From contig JAZNJH010000019.1 in the NCBI GenBank assembly GCA_045577925.1, forward strand, positions 1 to 33,000: a DNA stretch of 33,000 nt, given 5' to 3'. Source of the stretch: UBA4717 sp045577925. Lineage in GTDB: Bacteria; Bacillota; Clostridia; Oscillospirales; CAG-272. The position numbers were made by a program, and so were the translations under genes. Each line of letters starts with the position of its first letter. The first letter of the stretch is position 1. Shown here piece after piece: positions 24,329-32,723 of the stretch. The notes under the pieces were generated by a model. The model was not told the DNA's origin. It saw nothing but the letters and a program-made list of their open reading frames with translations, and did no database searches.

Positions 24329-24694
24329 TTATATTGATTCAATCGTTGTATTATAGTACTTTTCCTGAAAGGCAACTGCCTGAGCCATCTCATCACTTGT
24401 AAAACTCATGCCGTCGGGCGCGCCGATAAGCTTATCCTCAACGTCATTTTCTCGGTGTGCGATGCCGATTATGCGCACACGGCATTTCTCAACAGGCTTT
24501 TCTGTTCCGAGTACGTACACGTCAAGCTCTTCACCGTCGCCGCCGATAACACCGGGTATAAAGCCGTAGTTTATGGGATAGTGAAGATCATAATTCTTTT
24601 TGTGATGAACATATCCAATAGGTCGGTCTATTTCAACATCAACAAGCTTGCCAAGATAGCTTTTAACCTGTGCTTTTCTTTCTTCATATGTCAT
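24329..24694 (-). CDS. Short family I inorganic pyrophosphatase-like protein
   Basis: Predicted hydrolase of pyrophosphate. 121 residues, clearly shorter than the 170-180 of classical family I enzymes, but matching a compact clostridial subgroup. Visible: VDVEIDRPIGYVHHKKNYDLHYPINYGFIPG (the NYGxIPG core), then GGDGEELDVYVLG. Canonical enzymes have DGDPLD there, so the middle metal-binding Asp is Glu while the first and last are kept. Next come HRENDVEDKLIGAP (with the EDK triad) and EKYYNTT. GAGGG is 8 nt upstream of the ATG. Starts 15 bp after murD on the same strand, so probably co-transcribed. Whether it is an efficient pyrophosphatase is uncertain. Confidence 0.8.
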   Translation of the reverse strand: MTYEERKAQVKSYLGKLVDVEIDRPIGYVHHKKNYDLHYPINYGFIPGVIGGDGEELDVYVLGTEKPVEKCRVRIIGIAHRENDVEDKLIGAPDGMSFTSDEMAQAVAFQEKYYNTTIESI

Positions 24695-24708
24695 AAAATG
24701 TCCCTCTG

Positions 24709-26130
24709 TCAGAACTTGTTTACTATATCCTTAAAGAAGTTTCCGCGAACTTCGAAGTTTTTGAATTTATCAAAGCTTGCCGAGGCAGGAGTAAGTATAA
24801 CCGACTCGCCCTCTTTTGCTATTTCACGCGCCTTGTTTACAGCTTCTTCAAAATCGTCAATAACGTAAATATCGGGAAGCGCTTTTTTTGCCTCACTGCA
24901 GTTTTCAATTGCCGACTTTATTTTTTCAGCCGTCGCTCCCGTGAGCACTACTGCACGAGTATGAGTGCAAACGCAGTCGCCCATAACATCATAGGGGATA
25001 TTCTTGTCATAACCGCCCATGATTGCTACGACCTTTTTGTCAAAGGACTCAAGAGCCGCCATTGTACGAGAGGGACTTGAATCTATTGAACTGTTGTAAT
25101 ACTTTACGCCGTCAAGCTCACGAACAAATTCAATTCTGTGCTCAACACCGCCAAAACTTGTGGCAATTTTCCCAAACACCGTGTTGTCAACCCTACCGTA
25201 CAGCAGAGCGATAGCTGTCATGTAATTCTCAACATTATGCTTGCCGGGAATGATTATGTCCGACTCGTTCATTATAAAAATATTTTCACCGAGTTTTGCA
25301 TCACGCACGTATATTTTGCTGTCTTTTTTATAAACGGCAGAGTATTTTGCGTCGATATCATCAATATCCCCCGACGTAAAGAAGCGTACTTCCACTCCGT
25401 CAGATGCTTTTTCGGCGATTACTCTCGTTATATCGTTTGCAAAGTTAAGTACTATTACGCCACTCTCCATAAAGGAAAATATGCGGTGCTTTGAGTCGAT
25501 ATATTCATTATAGTCTGTGTGCCAGTCAAGGTGATTGGGTGAAATGTTGGTTATTACAGCAGCATCGGGCGCAATCTCCATGGCGTGAAGCTGAAAGCTT
25601 GACAGCTCCAGTACGGCTATGTCGCTATCCTTGATTTCTTCAACCTGGGAGAGCAGAGGCTTACCTATGTTACCGCCAACGTATACTGTGCGCCCGGTAT
25701 CCTTATAATGCTCGCACATCATAAGATAGGTGAGTGTTGTCGTGGTGGTCTTGCCGTCGCTTCCCGTTATGGCAAGCTTTTCGCAGCCTGAAAGCTTAAA
25801 GAAAAGCTCCATTTCGGAGGTAAGCAGCGCACCTCTTTCGACTGCAAGCGCAAGAGCGCCTGCATCGCGTCTGATACCCGGCGCTTTTATTATAATATCC
25901 TCATCAAAATAATCAAGGTAATCCTTGCCTAAAAAGAGTTTGACATTCTTATCCTTCAAAGAGCTTATAAAATCAGAGTCAAACTCAGCTTCTGTTTTCT
26001 TATCGTGTGCCGAAACGAGAGCACCGCCACGCAACAGAAAATCAATAAGTGGAGTGTTTGATATTCCAAGCCCCACGAGAGCCACTTTCTTGTTCTTTAT
26101 AAAGCTTACGAATTGATCAAACTTTTTCAA
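24709..26130 (-). CDS. murD: UDP-N-acetylmuramoylalanine--D-glutamate ligase
   Basis: Adds D-glutamate to UDP-MurNAc-L-Ala. I choose the TTG at 26130-26128, preceded by GAGG with a 5-nt spacing, giving MKKFDQFVSFIKNKKVALVGLG (473 residues). An in-frame TTG at 26151 has no ribosome binding site and no ATG exists nearby. N-terminal UDP-binding domain GLGISNTPL; P-loop ITGSDGKTTTTT (120-131); LELSSFQLHAM (174-184); NISPNHLDWH (195-204). Next are GGVEHRIEFV and YYNSSIDSSPSRTMAAL (a group usually has YYNDSI..SPT), then GGYDKNIPYD and LTPASASFDKF. 62 bp downstream of pyk. Confidence 0.93.
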   Translation of the reverse strand: MKKFDQFVSFIKNKKVALVGLGISNTPLIDFLLRGGALVSAHDKKTEAEFDSDFISSLKDKNVKLFLGKDYLDYFDEDIIIKAPGIRRDAGALALAVERGALLTSEMELFFKLSGCEKLAITGSDGKTTTTTLTYLMMCEHYKDTGRTVYVGGNIGKPLLSQVEEIKDSDIAVLELSSFQLHAMEIAPDAAVITNISPNHLDWHTDYNEYIDSKHRIFSFMESGVIVLNFANDITRVIAEKASDGVEVRFFTSGDIDDIDAKYSAVYKKDSKIYVRDAKLGENIFIMNESDIIIPGKHNVENYMTAIALLYGRVDNTVFGKIATSFGGVEHRIEFVRELDGVKYYNSSIDSSPSRTMAALESFDKKVVAIMGGYDKNIPYDVMGDCVCTHTRAVVLTGATAEKIKSAIENCSEAKKALPDIYVIDDFEEAVNKAREIAKEGESVILTPASASFDKFKNFEVRGNFFKDIVNKF

Positions 26131-26192
26131 GATGTCCTCTTTTCCGGCCAAAGGCCACAGATTCTTTTAATAAAAGGATATGCAGTAAGAGA

Positions 26193-27944
26193 TTATTTGT
26201 AAATATCGCCGTTAAATACAATTCCCTTTTTGCAGTCGATCGTAACGGCAGTCTTGCTCTTTAAGATCTTGGTAGCGCCCGCAGCGCCCACGATAACCGG
26301 AATGTTAAGTGCTCTGCCGATAATAGCCGCATGAGAATCAGCGCCGTTTTGCTCGCAGATAATTCCTGCGGCATTTCTTATAACGTCAATGATTTTATTC
26401 GTTGTAAAGGGAATAACGAGAATAGTTCCGCTCTTGTAGTTCTTAAGAGCATCGTCATCATTCTGACATACGCAAAGCTCGCCGCATACGATACCGTCGC
26501 CGATACCCATGCCCGTTGCAAGCGTATCGCCGATTATAGCAACCTTTATCATATTCGTTGTGCCCGAGATGCCAAGCGGAGTTCCTGCGGTAAGCACAGC
26601 AAGGTCGCCGATTGAAACAAGCCCCTGTTCTATTGAGCGGGCTATTGCATGATCGAAAAGATCGTCGGTGCTTTCTCTCTCTTCCATAACGAGAGGGGTA
26701 ACGCCCCAGGAGAGCTTAAGCTGACGGCAGGTCTTTTCGACGGGAGTACAGCCGATTATCATTGTTTTTGGTCTGAATCGGCTTATCATACGAAGAGTTT
26801 TTCCCGACTTTGAAACGGCTATTATAGCCTTTGCATCAAGGTCGAGCGACGTTGTGCATGCCGCGTGCGATACTGCTGTGGTAACGCCTAAGAATCCGTG
26901 AGGAGCAAACCGCGAAAATCTACTTGAATAATCAATATCGCTTTCTGTCCTCTCTGCGATCTTGACCATTGTGCGAACGACCTCAACGGGATGCTTGCCG
27001 ATGGCAGTTTCGCCTGAAGTCATAATAGCGCTCGAGCCGTCGTATATCGCGTTTGCAACGTCGGTTATTTCGGCACGTGTGGGACGCGGATTATGAGTCA
27101 TGCTTTCAAGCATCTGCGTTGCCGTTATAACCGGCTTTCCGGCTGTATAGGCCTTTGATATAATGCTTTTCTGAATAACCGGTATATCCTCAAGCGGAAT
27201 TTCAACTCCAAGGTCTCCGCGGGCTACCATGATACCGTCGGCAACGCCGAGTATCTCATCGATATTTTCAACACCCGCGCCGTTTTCTATCTTTGCGATT
27301 ATCAGTATGTCGTGGCAGTTATGCGCTTCAAGAAAATGACGTATCTTCAATATGTCGTCTGCACACTGTGTAAATGATGCGGCAATAAAATCAAAATCTT
27401 CTCTGATACCAAACTCTATATCGGACTTGTCGCGCTCGGAGAGAAAATCCAGCGAAAGATGTACTCCGGGAACGTTAACACTTTTGTTGTTTGAAACCTT
27501 GCCGCCGTTGATAACGCGGCAGATTATCTCGCGAGAGTTTTTATCTTCAACCCTCATTTCGATAAGGCCGTCGTCAATAAGTATACGGCTGCCGACGTTT
27601 ATATCTTTGTAAAGTCCTGTATGTGTAACCGAAACTTTACTTTCATCACCCTCGGTGTCGTACATACATAATGTGAATGTTTGTCCTGCGTCAAGCGTAA
27701 CGGGAGGATTTATAAAGGATTTCGTTCTGATCTCAGGGCCCTTTGTATCAAGAAGCAGAGGGGTGTAAGTTCCAAGCTTTTCTCTGAGAGCCTTGAAGCG
27801 ATCTATCGTAATCTTATGCTGTTCATGCGTGCCGTGCGAAAAATTCACTCTTGCCACGTCCATGCCGGCAAGCATCATTTCTTCTATTACATTGTCGGAT
27901 TCGCAAGCGGGTCCGAGCGTACATACAATTTTAGTCTTTTTCAT
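26193..27944 (-). CDS. pyk: Pyruvate kinase with C-terminal PEP-utilising (swivelling) domain
   Basis: Converts phosphoenolpyruvate and ADP to pyruvate and ATP. ATG with AAAGGA 11 nt upstream. Barrel: TKIVCTLGPACE (4-15), VARVNFSHGTHEQH, KIENGAGVENID (218-229), ARGDLGVEIP (241-250), ATQMLESMTHNPRPTRAE (275-292). The regulatory C domain spans about 355-480. An extra domain (about 506-583) reads GTILVIPFTTNKIIDVI then NGADSHAAIIGRALNIPVIVG, with the phosphohistidine-domain His at 538. This extension is the type known from Bacillus and Geobacillus pyruvate kinases; its role there is mainly structural. 583 residues. Upstream neighbour is the exonuclease fusion gene, 67 bp away. Confidence 0.96.
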   Translation of the reverse strand: MKKTKIVCTLGPACESDNVIEEMMLAGMDVARVNFSHGTHEQHKITIDRFKALREKLGTYTPLLLDTKGPEIRTKSFINPPVTLDAGQTFTLCMYDTEGDESKVSVTHTGLYKDINVGSRILIDDGLIEMRVEDKNSREIICRVINGGKVSNNKSVNVPGVHLSLDFLSERDKSDIEFGIREDFDFIAASFTQCADDILKIRHFLEAHNCHDILIIAKIENGAGVENIDEILGVADGIMVARGDLGVEIPLEDIPVIQKSIISKAYTAGKPVITATQMLESMTHNPRPTRAEITDVANAIYDGSSAIMTSGETAIGKHPVEVVRTMVKIAERTESDIDYSSRFSRFAPHGFLGVTTAVSHAACTTSLDLDAKAIIAVSKSGKTLRMISRFRPKTMIIGCTPVEKTCRQLKLSWGVTPLVMEERESTDDLFDHAIARSIEQGLVSIGDLAVLTAGTPLGISGTTNMIKVAIIGDTLATGMGIGDGIVCGELCVCQNDDDALKNYKSGTILVIPFTTNKIIDVIRNAAGIICEQNGADSHAAIIGRALNIPVIVGAAGATKILKSKTAVTIDCKKGIVFNGDIYK

Positions 27945-28011
27945 ATTAAAACCTGTCCTTTAGGGGTATATATATAATTATTGTCTGTTTTTTTATAAGT
28001 TAAACTTGTAA

Positions 28012-29346
28012 TCAGTCGGATTTGAGAGCCTTAAGGGCAAAATAAACGCCAACGTTTGCTTGAGCATCACTTGATGCGCGGTGAGCCTCTTTTTGCTTTA
28101 TACCGAAAAGCTCACTTAAATATTCAAGCTTTATCTTTTGCCAGCCGTATTTATCCTTGAGCCTTGCCGCATAGTCGCAGGTATCAAAAAACTCGTTTTT
28201 GAATTCAAGCCCCGCCTTTGCCGCAACCTTGCATATATAGGGAAGATCGCTTGACTTTATACTGTGCCCGACAAGTATACTGTCGCCTGCAAATTCAATG
28301 AATTTTTTAACAACCTCGTCAACAGGGGGCTTGTTTGCCACCATTTCGTCGGTTATGTGAGTGAGCTTTACAACGTGAGGCGTGATGCTTCTGCCGGGAT
28401 TGGCAAGCATTGAAAAAGTATCGGTGACAACTCCGTTTACAACCTTAACAGCTCCGATCTCGGTGATCTCTGCAGGCAAGTCTCCGCTTGCCGCACCGTA
28501 TGAGCCTGTCGTTTCTATATCAAGAGCAACGAATGAATCAAAATACGGCTCTTTTATCTCATGCAGAACGTTGGGATAGGTGCATGATCTCACGTGAAAA
28601 TCCACGTTCATCAGCTTTAACTGATCTAGCGTTCTGAGAAATGTATCCTCAGAGCAGTTAAGGACTATCTCGCCCTGTCCGCCGCCCTCGTCTGCGGTTC
28701 TGACAATACTTCCAAGCCTTCCGTTTGCCGCCTTGACGATCGCTTCTCTGAAGCTTATAACGTCGCTTATCGAAAGCGTTTCAAAGTATTTTGCCAGCAT
28801 AACCGGAGCAAGGCTGTGCGTTGTGGTTTCGATTGAGGAAATATCCTTTGCCGCAAGGCTTATCTTTTCAAGGATAGCGTGCTTTGTGCTCATTGTCAGC
28901 GCCTTCATTTCAAGCCATTTAGCTTCGATGAAAGCAGGACTTTCGATAATGCTTTCAGCGTATTCACCAAGAGGTGCGCAGTTTGCTTCAAAAAACGCGC
29001 GTATTGAAGCCAAGAGCTTATTTTTGTTGTTGACGGTGTTGCTTTTGGTGTATTCGTCTATTGCCGCGATGGGAGCATCGATAATTGCACTAAGTTTAAT
29101 AAGCGAAAACTTAACCTCTTCAAGAGGCACGCTGTAGACGTTTATTGCCTCTTTTATTCCTGCTTCAAGCTCACCCTTGAGCTTTAGTAACATCTTTCTG
29201 TTATAAGCTGCTTTGGATGCGTTTTCGCCGTTTTTACCAATAGTATACGGCTTAACGGCTTGTGTTATATATTCCTTCAGTTCATCAAAATTATCTATAC
29301 TTATCTTTCCCGGCTTGCGGGAAACGAGCATTTTTACTTTTTTCAT
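28012..29346 (-). CDS. DUF1351-like domain fused to a DEDDh 3'-5' exonuclease
   Basis: 444 residues; ATG at 29346-29344 with GGAG 8 nt upstream (a TTG directly before it is in frame). The C-terminal domain (about 270-440) is a DnaQ/PolC-epsilon exonuclease: FVALDIETTG (D276, E278), TPHVVKLTHITDEMV, GHSIKSSDLPYI (D367; the usual GHNAxFD is altered to GHSIKSSD), and AHRASSDAQANVGVY (H422, D427). All five catalytic residues remain. The N-terminal 230 residues have KISIDNFDELKEYITQAVKPY, a Lys-rich helical stretch ending in IIDAPIAAIDEYTKS, and EAKWLEMKA. This matches the pattern of DUF1351, a family mostly from phages near recombinases. Between them lies GGGQGEIVLNCSEDTFL. Own promoter upstream. 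Precise role unknown. Confidence 0.75.
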   Translation of the reverse strand: MKKVKMLVSRKPGKISIDNFDELKEYITQAVKPYTIGKNGENASKAAYNRKMLLKLKGELEAGIKEAINVYSVPLEEVKFSLIKLSAIIDAPIAAIDEYTKSNTVNNKNKLLASIRAFFEANCAPLGEYAESIIESPAFIEAKWLEMKALTMSTKHAILEKISLAAKDISSIETTTHSLAPVMLAKYFETLSISDVISFREAIVKAANGRLGSIVRTADEGGGQGEIVLNCSEDTFLRTLDQLKLMNVDFHVRSCTYPNVLHEIKEPYFDSFVALDIETTGSYGAASGDLPAEITEIGAVKVVNGVVTDTFSMLANPGRSITPHVVKLTHITDEMVANKPPVDEVVKKFIEFAGDSILVGHSIKSSDLPYICKVAAKAGLEFKNEFFDTCDYAARLKDKYGWQKIKLEYLSELFGIKQKEAHRASSDAQANVGVYFALKALKSD

Positions 29347-29380
29347 CAAAGGCGCTCCTTTAAAGCTACAAATCTAAATA

Positions 29381-29409
29381 AGTATACCACATTATCCTGT
29401 TTTTTGCAA
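29381..29409 (-). promoter_or_regulatory. Promoter of the DUF1351/exonuclease gene
   Basis: On the minus strand TTGCAA (29409-29404), 17-bp spacer, TATACT (29386-29381). About 35 bp upstream of the start codon. Confidence 0.82.
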
Positions 29410-29487
29410 TAGAATAAGGCTATTTTATGCATAAATCGCAGTGCAGGGTTAAAGATAAAATATCATGTGATATTTATCGGGGGATTT

Positions 29488-29904
29488 ATGAAAAAGGCAG
29501 TTGAACATATCAGCATATTACTTGCAGGCGGAGCGATGTATGCGCAGATCGAGCTTTTGTGGAGAGGGTATACGCATCCGAGCATGGTCCTTACCGGAGG
29601 GGTATGCTTTTTGATAATTTATAAGATTGCGCCGCTCGCCTCTCCTATTTTGCTTCGGGTGCTCACCTGCGCCGTATCTATAACGGCAATAGAATTTGCG
29701 GTGGGTGTATGTGTGAATATTGTGTTCGAGTTAAACGTATGGGATTACTCGGACAGGCCCTTTAATCTGCTTGGGCAGATATGCCCGCTATACAGTATTT
29801 TCTGGTTTATATTATCCTTTGCGGCGATACCGCTTTGCAACTGTATTTATAAAGCTTACAGAAGATTTGAGGCAACTCAGTCTGAAAAAGACGTTATCTC
29901 GTGA
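29488..29904 (+). CDS. CmpB-type putative ABC transporter permease family protein (PF06541-like)
   Basis: 138-residue membrane protein. The ATG at 29488 has GGGGGA 4-5 nt upstream; a GTG at 29467 is in frame without one. Diagnostic stretches are IELLWRGYTHPSMVLTGGVCFLII, TAIEFAVGVCVNIVF, and NVWDYSDRPFNLLGQICPLYSIFWF. Four hydrophobic segments are visible. The family is named after putative ABC permeases of Clostridia but no ATPase partner is present and transport is unproven. Its last 28 bp overlap the convergent comEC gene. Confidence 0.82.
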   Translation: MKKAVEHISILLAGGAMYAQIELLWRGYTHPSMVLTGGVCFLIIYKIAPLASPILLRVLTCAVSITAIEFAVGVCVNIVFELNVWDYSDRPFNLLGQICPLYSIFWFILSFAAIPLCNCIYKAYRRFEATQSEKDVIS

Positions 29905-32171
29905 TAACCGTAAGGTAAAACCGTTTGCCGCAATATAGTTTCGGAATCTTCCAAAGCTTTGGGATAAACAATAAGCTTGCAGTGAGCAGAAGTCAGCGCG
30001 GATAACATTAAGGTATCGTTCGCTTTTGGCCCGTGATTGCCTTTTATGACAAAATCTGCTTTCTCAAGCGCATCTGAATAGAGCTTGAAGCTCTCGCATT
30101 TTTCATTGTATCCTGCAGAGTAAACAAATACTTCTCCCGCTTTTTCAATACAGAGGGCAATTCTCGCATGAGAAGAGCCCGATACCCTGTCAGGCTTATA
30201 CGAAGTTATACTGACACTGTTTATCACGAGCGCCTTGTCTGATTCATAATACTCGTGATCAATGCCGAGCTTTTGGGCAGTTTCTTCGAGAGATGCGGCG
30301 TATTTTTTGTCGGTGTCGTTTGTGGGTGCAGGCAAAAGTAATTTACGTATAACCAAACGCTCATTTGTCTTTCTCAGCGCTGATATGTGGTCAAAGTGAT
30401 AATGAGTGAGCATATAAACGTCTATATCCGTACCTCTGTAATTGCTGAGGGCATATGCTGCCGACGCAGACGATGCGGAAGAGCCGCCCGATATATCAAT
30501 ATACACGTTATTTTGCGAGTTTGAAAGAACTATACCGTCGTCCTTTTCGCTTGAAATAACGCAAAGATGTATTACAGTTAGGTCTTTTGTGATACAGAAA
30601 GTAAGACAAAATGCGAATATAAGAGAAAACAAGAGTGAGAATACGGCAAAACGCTTTTCGCTTGCATCCTTTATCATAAAATAAAGAAAAACAATGATGA
30701 AGATGATTGCAAGCGACTGCATTACAGGATACCCGGTTGAAACGCAAATGAAATCCTTATCTGAAAAGCAGGATGAAAGGTTACCTATCGCTTCGCAGAG
30801 CCCTTCCGATGCTGACAAGAAAAAGTCTGATAGCGGTGGAATAAAGCTTAATAAAAGAGTTAGCGCACAGCTTCCCATGAAGGCAATGATGACGGGTGTA
30901 AATATCAGCGTTGAGATCGCGCTGACAAGTGAAACGTAATCGAATATGAAAACTGATGCAAGAGTAACGAAGACTCCTGCAAAGAATGATATACAAAGAG
31001 ATTCAAAACAGTATCGCAAGAGCTTTACGGGGATATTTGAGTCAAAGGAATTGCCGAAAAGCTTCAGTGACGTATTTCTCAGAATGTCCGAAAACAGAGC
31101 GATCCCGAAGGTTGCAGCAAACGAAAGAATAAGGCCTGCATCAAGGATTTTTAAGGGATCTGCCAATACTATTGCCGTTGTAACGGCAAAAAGCGCCGTC
31201 ATCAAATCTGACCGACGGCGCAAAAGATAGCCTGCCTGGCAGTAGATCAGCATAAGGCCGGCTCGCATTATAGACGGGGACGCCCCGGTTATGAGCATGG
31301 TAAAGAGGGCGATGAGAGCAACGCATATAAAGCGAAGCCTGTCGCTTGTTATTATGAATTTGAGAAAATACATAATGAATCCGACGATCAGCACGAGATG
31401 AGTTCCGCTCAGCGCAAGGATATGCGATATACCGATCCTGCGGAAATCGCGCTCGGTTATCTCTGAAAGCTCGTATCGGTCGCCGAGTAAAAGTGCCTTT
31501 GCAAGAGAGGCTGTGCCCTTAGAAAAGGTGCGGTCGAATTTGTACCCGATCTCGTCGCCAAGCTTATCAAAATTTGTAAGAAAAGATTTGCGCTTGCCTG
31601 TAATTTCAAAATAATCTGTGGATTCTATGTCCGCAGTAAAAAGAATGTTTTGCCGCTTCAGCATGGTCTCGTTGTAATAAAGTGACGGCTCTGCCGGTAT
31701 CAGAAGTGCATCGCAAACGAAAATATCGCCCTCGGATATCTGAGGCGAAAAGCTTGCGAACACCGATACGCAAAAGTTGACATCCTTTGTGTCTGCTTCA
31801 CTAACCTGTGCAATAAAGGAAGCATACTCGCTCTGGTCGCTGTGAAGCTTTGTGACATAAGCGGTTATGCGTGTGCTTTTCATCTCAAATTCTTTTGCGG
31901 ATTTATATTTGAAGTTGAACATAAAAAGTGTTTGCAAAACTGCAACAGACGAGATTATGATGCAGGATATGATAATAATAAAACTTTTTGAAAAGGGGAT
32001 GCGTCGGATAAACTTGTATGCTGATACACCCACAATAGCAAGCGCGGCAAAAATCAGGTATAAAGAAACAAGAAAAGGGCGCTTCCCGTCTGTGATATAA
32101 GAAAACACAGCGAGAGGCGCCAGATAAGCAAAACAAATAGAAAGAAGGGGACGCATGCGGAAAATATTCAA
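29877..32171 (-). CDS. comEC: ComEC/Rec2 family DNA-uptake channel protein
   Basis: Inner-membrane channel taking up single-stranded DNA during transformation. TTG start at 32171 with AAAGGGGTG 8 nt upstream; the first ATG (32156) is too far from that site. The N-terminal region has three hydrophobic segments and an OB-like DUF4131 domain (about 95-190). The competence domain follows (ALLLGDRYELSEITERDFRRIGISHILALSGTHLVLI near 225-265, then SPSIMRAGLML). A C-terminal metallo-beta-lactamase domain has LTHYHFDHISALR (near 588-600) and KGNHGPKANDT. 764 residues, full length with no frameshift. A promoter lies upstream. No other competence genes are in the window, so competence cannot be claimed. 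Confidence 0.93.
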   Translation of the reverse strand: MNIFRMRPLLSICFAYLAPLAVFSYITDGKRPFLVSLYLIFAALAIVGVSAYKFIRRIPFSKSFIIIISCIIISSVAVLQTLFMFNFKYKSAKEFEMKSTRITAYVTKLHSDQSEYASFIAQVSEADTKDVNFCVSVFASFSPQISEGDIFVCDALLIPAEPSLYYNETMLKRQNILFTADIESTDYFEITGKRKSFLTNFDKLGDEIGYKFDRTFSKGTASLAKALLLGDRYELSEITERDFRRIGISHILALSGTHLVLIVGFIMYFLKFIITSDRLRFICVALIALFTMLITGASPSIMRAGLMLIYCQAGYLLRRRSDLMTALFAVTTAIVLADPLKILDAGLILSFAATFGIALFSDILRNTSLKLFGNSFDSNIPVKLLRYCFESLCISFFAGVFVTLASVFIFDYVSLVSAISTLIFTPVIIAFMGSCALTLLLSFIPPLSDFFLSASEGLCEAIGNLSSCFSDKDFICVSTGYPVMQSLAIIFIIVFLYFMIKDASEKRFAVFSLLFSLIFAFCLTFCITKDLTVIHLCVISSEKDDGIVLSNSQNNVYIDISGGSSASSASAAYALSNYRGTDIDVYMLTHYHFDHISALRKTNERLVIRKLLLPAPTNDTDKKYAASLEETAQKLGIDHEYYESDKALVINSVSITSYKPDRVSGSSHARIALCIEKAGEVFVYSAGYNEKCESFKLYSDALEKADFVIKGNHGPKANDTLMLSALTSAHCKLIVYPKALEDSETILRQTVLPYGYHEITSFSD

Positions 32172-32216
32172 TCAAAACACCCCTTTCTTTGACTTCTGAT
32201 TAAGATAACGGTATAT

Positions 32217-32245
32217 ATTATACCATATTCTGTTTCAAAAGTAAA
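32217..32245 (-). promoter_or_regulatory. Promoter of comEC
   Basis: On the minus strand TTTACT (32245-32240), 17-bp spacer, TATAAT (32222-32217). Its -10 region shares a 14-nt identical block with the divergent tRNA promoter. Confidence 0.65.
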
Positions 32246-32264
32246 TAAAGGATAGCAAAAATAC

Positions 32265-32293
32265 TTGACAAAAGACAAAGCATATGGTATAAT
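32265..32293 (+). promoter_or_regulatory. Perfect consensus promoter of tRNA-Trp
   Basis: TTGACA (32265-32270), 17 bp, TATAAT (32288-32293), 19 bp before the mature tRNA 5' end. Confidence 0.93.
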
Positions 32294-32312
32294 ATCGACC
32301 GTAGCGAAATAA

Positions 32313-32388
32313 AGGGGTATAGCTCAGTTGGTAGAGCAGCGGTCTCCAAAACCGCGTGTCCAGAGTTCGAGTCTTTGTGCCCCTGCCA
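32313..32388 (+). tRNA. tRNA-Trp (anticodon CCA)
   Basis: Complete 76-nt cloverleaf. Acceptor AGGGGTA / TGCCCCT with one G-T pair, D arm GCTC-AGTTGGTA-GAGC, anticodon stem GCGGT / ACCGC around CTCCAAA with CCA at 32346-32348, variable GTGTC, and T arm CAGAG-TTCGAGT-CTTTG. Discriminator is G, as in bacterial tRNA-Trp, and the 3' CCA is encoded. Own promoter and terminator, so it is a single-gene unit. Confidence 0.96.
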
Positions 32389-32390
32389 AG

Positions 32391-32425
32391 AAAAAAGCCA
32401 AGTCGAAATTCGACTTGGCTTTTTT
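32391..32425 (+). terminator. Terminator of tRNA-Trp
   Basis: AAAAAAGCCAAGTCG (32391-32405) / CGACTTGGCTTTTTT (32411-32425) with an AAATT loop, starting 2 nt after the encoded CCA. Symmetrical A and T tracts. Confidence 0.93.
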
Positions 32426-32512
32426 CAACGAAATTTGCCCTTCGGGCAAGTGAAATAGCTTCGCTGTGAAATATTTGCTTCGCAAATGTGAAATATTCGC
32501 TGACGCGAATGT
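32418..32512 (+). repeat. Left arm of a 95-bp inverted repeat: tandem GTGAAAT-spaced hairpins
   Basis: Begins inside the terminator's 3' half (GCTTTTTTCAACG) and contains four small hairpins separated by GTGAAAT. Stems are TTGCCC-ttc-GGGCAA, AGC-ttc-GCT, ATTTGC-ttc-GCAAAT and ATTCGC-tgac-GCGAAT. The whole arm recurs in reverse complement at 32849-32943 with 93 of 95 positions identical. Confidence 0.92.
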
Positions 32513-32552
32513 TCACCTATTTTACTGAAACTTTGTAACGGTTTTAATTCTG

Positions 32553-32621
32553 TCACGAAAAACTGACAAGACTTATTGCCATTGCAATCATTGCATGAAC
32601 TTTAATAGACGTTTCTCTCAT
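32553..32621 (-). CDS. Candidate 22-residue micro-ORF inside the inverted-repeat cassette
   Basis: ATG at 32621-32619, stop TGA at 32555-32553. The peptide begins MRETSIKVHA, continues with MIAMAISLVS and ends FS. AAGGTGG lies 5 nt upstream, as good a ribosome binding site as any in the window, and a consensus promoter on the same strand starts about 100 nt further up. The C-terminal two thirds are hydrophobic with a single Lys before them, so a membrane-associated or signal-like peptide is possible. It is too short to judge by composition and could also be a leader peptide. No family recognised. Confidence 0.4.
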   Translation of the reverse strand: MRETSIKVHAMIAMAISLVSFS

Positions 32622-32723
32622 ATTTACCACCTTTCATTATTTTTCATTTGCTGTCAAGACACTTATAATAATCCTCTAACAGCGTTTTGCAAGAAAAGTT
32701 TTTGAAAATTATTTGTTGAGGTT

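Noticed and set aside
27945..28011. Dedicated pyk promoter
   Set aside because: The gap is AT-rich with TATATA blocks but no -35 element at a proper spacing; pyk may be transcribed from the promoter at 29381-29409.
32235..32516. 93-codon minus-strand ORF across tRNA-Trp and the hairpin array
   Set aside because: It runs antisense through a perfect tRNA and its terminator; frames like this are commonly misannotated next to tRNAs.
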